From a virus, in IMG/VR virus record IMGVR_UViG_3300049440_000245, positions 1 to 20,060 of that record: DNA of 20,060 bases; one strand, given 5' to 3'. Each line of letters starts with the position of its first letter. Position 1 is the stretch's first letter. The notes under the pieces were generated by a model, which worked only from the letters and a program-made list of their open reading frames with translations, did not search any database and was not told the origin of the DNA. The translations under genes were made by a program, and so were the position numbers. Shown here piece by piece: positions 19,654 through 20,060 of the stretch.

Positions 19654-19859
19654 GCGGAGCGGACCAATGGCGCGAAAGAACACAGCAGAAGAGAAACGTG
19701 CAAAGGATGCGGCACGCAACACCGCCCAAGCACGACTCGCCGCAAAGAGGACTTCGCGTCCAGTCCAAAGGGTCCGGGAAACTCGGCGGCAAGATGGTTC
19801 TCCCTCCAGACCCGAAAAGCCCCGCGTTCATTCTCGGCTACCTGGTGACGAGCCACTAG
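19650..19859 (+). CDS. Small hypothetical protein (frame uncertain)
   Basis: GTG at 19650 overlaps the upstream stop (GTGA) with a strong GGAGGAAGGG upstream, giving 69 aa. The C-terminal half (SKGSGKLGGKMVLPPDP, then SPAFILGYLVTSH) looks like real protein, while the N-terminal half is Gln/Arg-rich and less convincing. An overlapping frame from ATG 19667, with GGAGCGG upstream, gives a plausible N-terminus (ARKNTAEEKRAKDAARN) and stays open to the window edge. Either two frames are used, a frameshift occurs near 19755, or only one is real. Confidence 0.45.
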   Translation: MSGADQWRERTQQKRNVQRMRHATPPKHDSPQRGLRVQSKGSGKLGGKMVLPPDPKSPAFILGYLVTSH

Positions 19860-19864
19860 TCACC

Positions 19865-20060
19865 ATGAAGTGCGAGATGCATCACGATCGACGCTGGGAC
19901 GTTGCCTACTTCACCAACAAGACCAACGATCTCGCGATCGTGATCAAGACGCACACTCACCTTCTCCGTCTGCTCAACGGTCGTTCGAAGGCGTTCTTCG
20001 AAGGTCGGGTGGTAAACAAGATCCTTCAGCTCGGGCGCATGCTGACGGATGAAGAGAGCG
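19865..20060 (+). CDS. Hypothetical protein (partial, runs off right edge)
   Basis: ATG at 19865, five bases after the previous stop, opens a frame to the window end (65 codons seen). The sequence (KCEMHHDRRWDVAYFTNKTN, then DLAIVIKTHTHLLRLLNG) has ordered beta/alpha composition and codon use like its neighbours. The same frame extends upstream to ATG 19667, but the intervening Arg/Ser/Pro-rich part looks like a shadow of the 69-aa gene. No clear Shine-Dalgarno is seen. No family is recognised from the part visible. Confidence 0.55.
   Translation, partial: MKCEMHHDRRWDVAYFTNKTNDLAIVIKTHTHLLRLLNGRSKAFFEGRVVNKILQLGRMLTDEES

Noticed and set aside
1-20060. CRISPR array, integrase, attachment sites, insertion sequences
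   Set aside because: No regularly spaced repeats, no recombinase or transposase motifs and no terminal inverted repeats were seen on either strand.

Overview
The window reads as one continuous piece of a tailed double-stranded DNA phage genome (Caudoviricetes), either a free phage or an intact-looking prophage segment. The base composition is GC-rich, which suggests a high-GC bacterial host. Nothing in the sequence names the host: there is no integrase, tRNA or bacterial flanking gene. The evidence for a phage is a co-oriented set of recognisable large terminase, portal, scaffold-like and SU10-type major capsid genes, opposed by a module of small genes around DUF932, RadC-like and SNF2-helicase proteins.

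Left arm (about 1-12,341, all minus strand): one long late-type transcription unit read leftward. In order of transcription it holds two small hypothetical genes and a third, an HNH endonuclease, a probable small terminase, a 75-aa zinc-ribbon protein, the large terminase, a 129-aa hypothetical, a second small zinc-ribbon protein, three carbohydrate-type enzymes (GT-A-like, CgeB-like GT-B, and a Rossmann MptE/GT42-like protein), a 113-aa protein with an SxKQxRFM motif, the portal, two small genes coupled to it, the scaffold-like protein and the capsid protein, which is cut by the window edge. The glycosyltransferase cassette sits between terminase and portal, inside the packaging/head block.

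Divergent control region (about 12,342-12,892): no gene seen. It carries a near-consensus sigma70-type promoter for the left arm whose start codon lies where transcription should begin (a leaderless configuration), a weaker promoter of the same geometry for the right arm, a duplicated inverted-repeat element just upstream of the latter, a GA microsatellite, phased T-tracts and a GC-rich hairpin.

Right arm (12,893-20,060, all plus strand): a first block of small genes including two tiny membrane proteins, DUF932, a RadC/JAMM protein and small zinc-ribbon proteins. It ends in a strong terminator. About 250 non-coding bases then carry a second strong terminator and two copies of a promoter-like motif. 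A second block follows: SNF2-family helicase, HNH-HTH endonuclease, a membrane peptide, a C2H2-like zinc-finger protein and small hypotheticals, running off the right edge. Most junctions in both arms are 1-4 base stop/start overlaps (ATGA, GTGA, TTGA, TGATG), so translation is probably coupled along each operon.

The items most worth a second look are the glycosylation cassette inside the head operon, the two-terminator/two-promoter non-coding locus at 15.7-16.1 kb, the stem-loop that fills the scaffold-capsid gap, and the peptide motif shared by the portal N-terminus and a neighbouring 86-aa protein.
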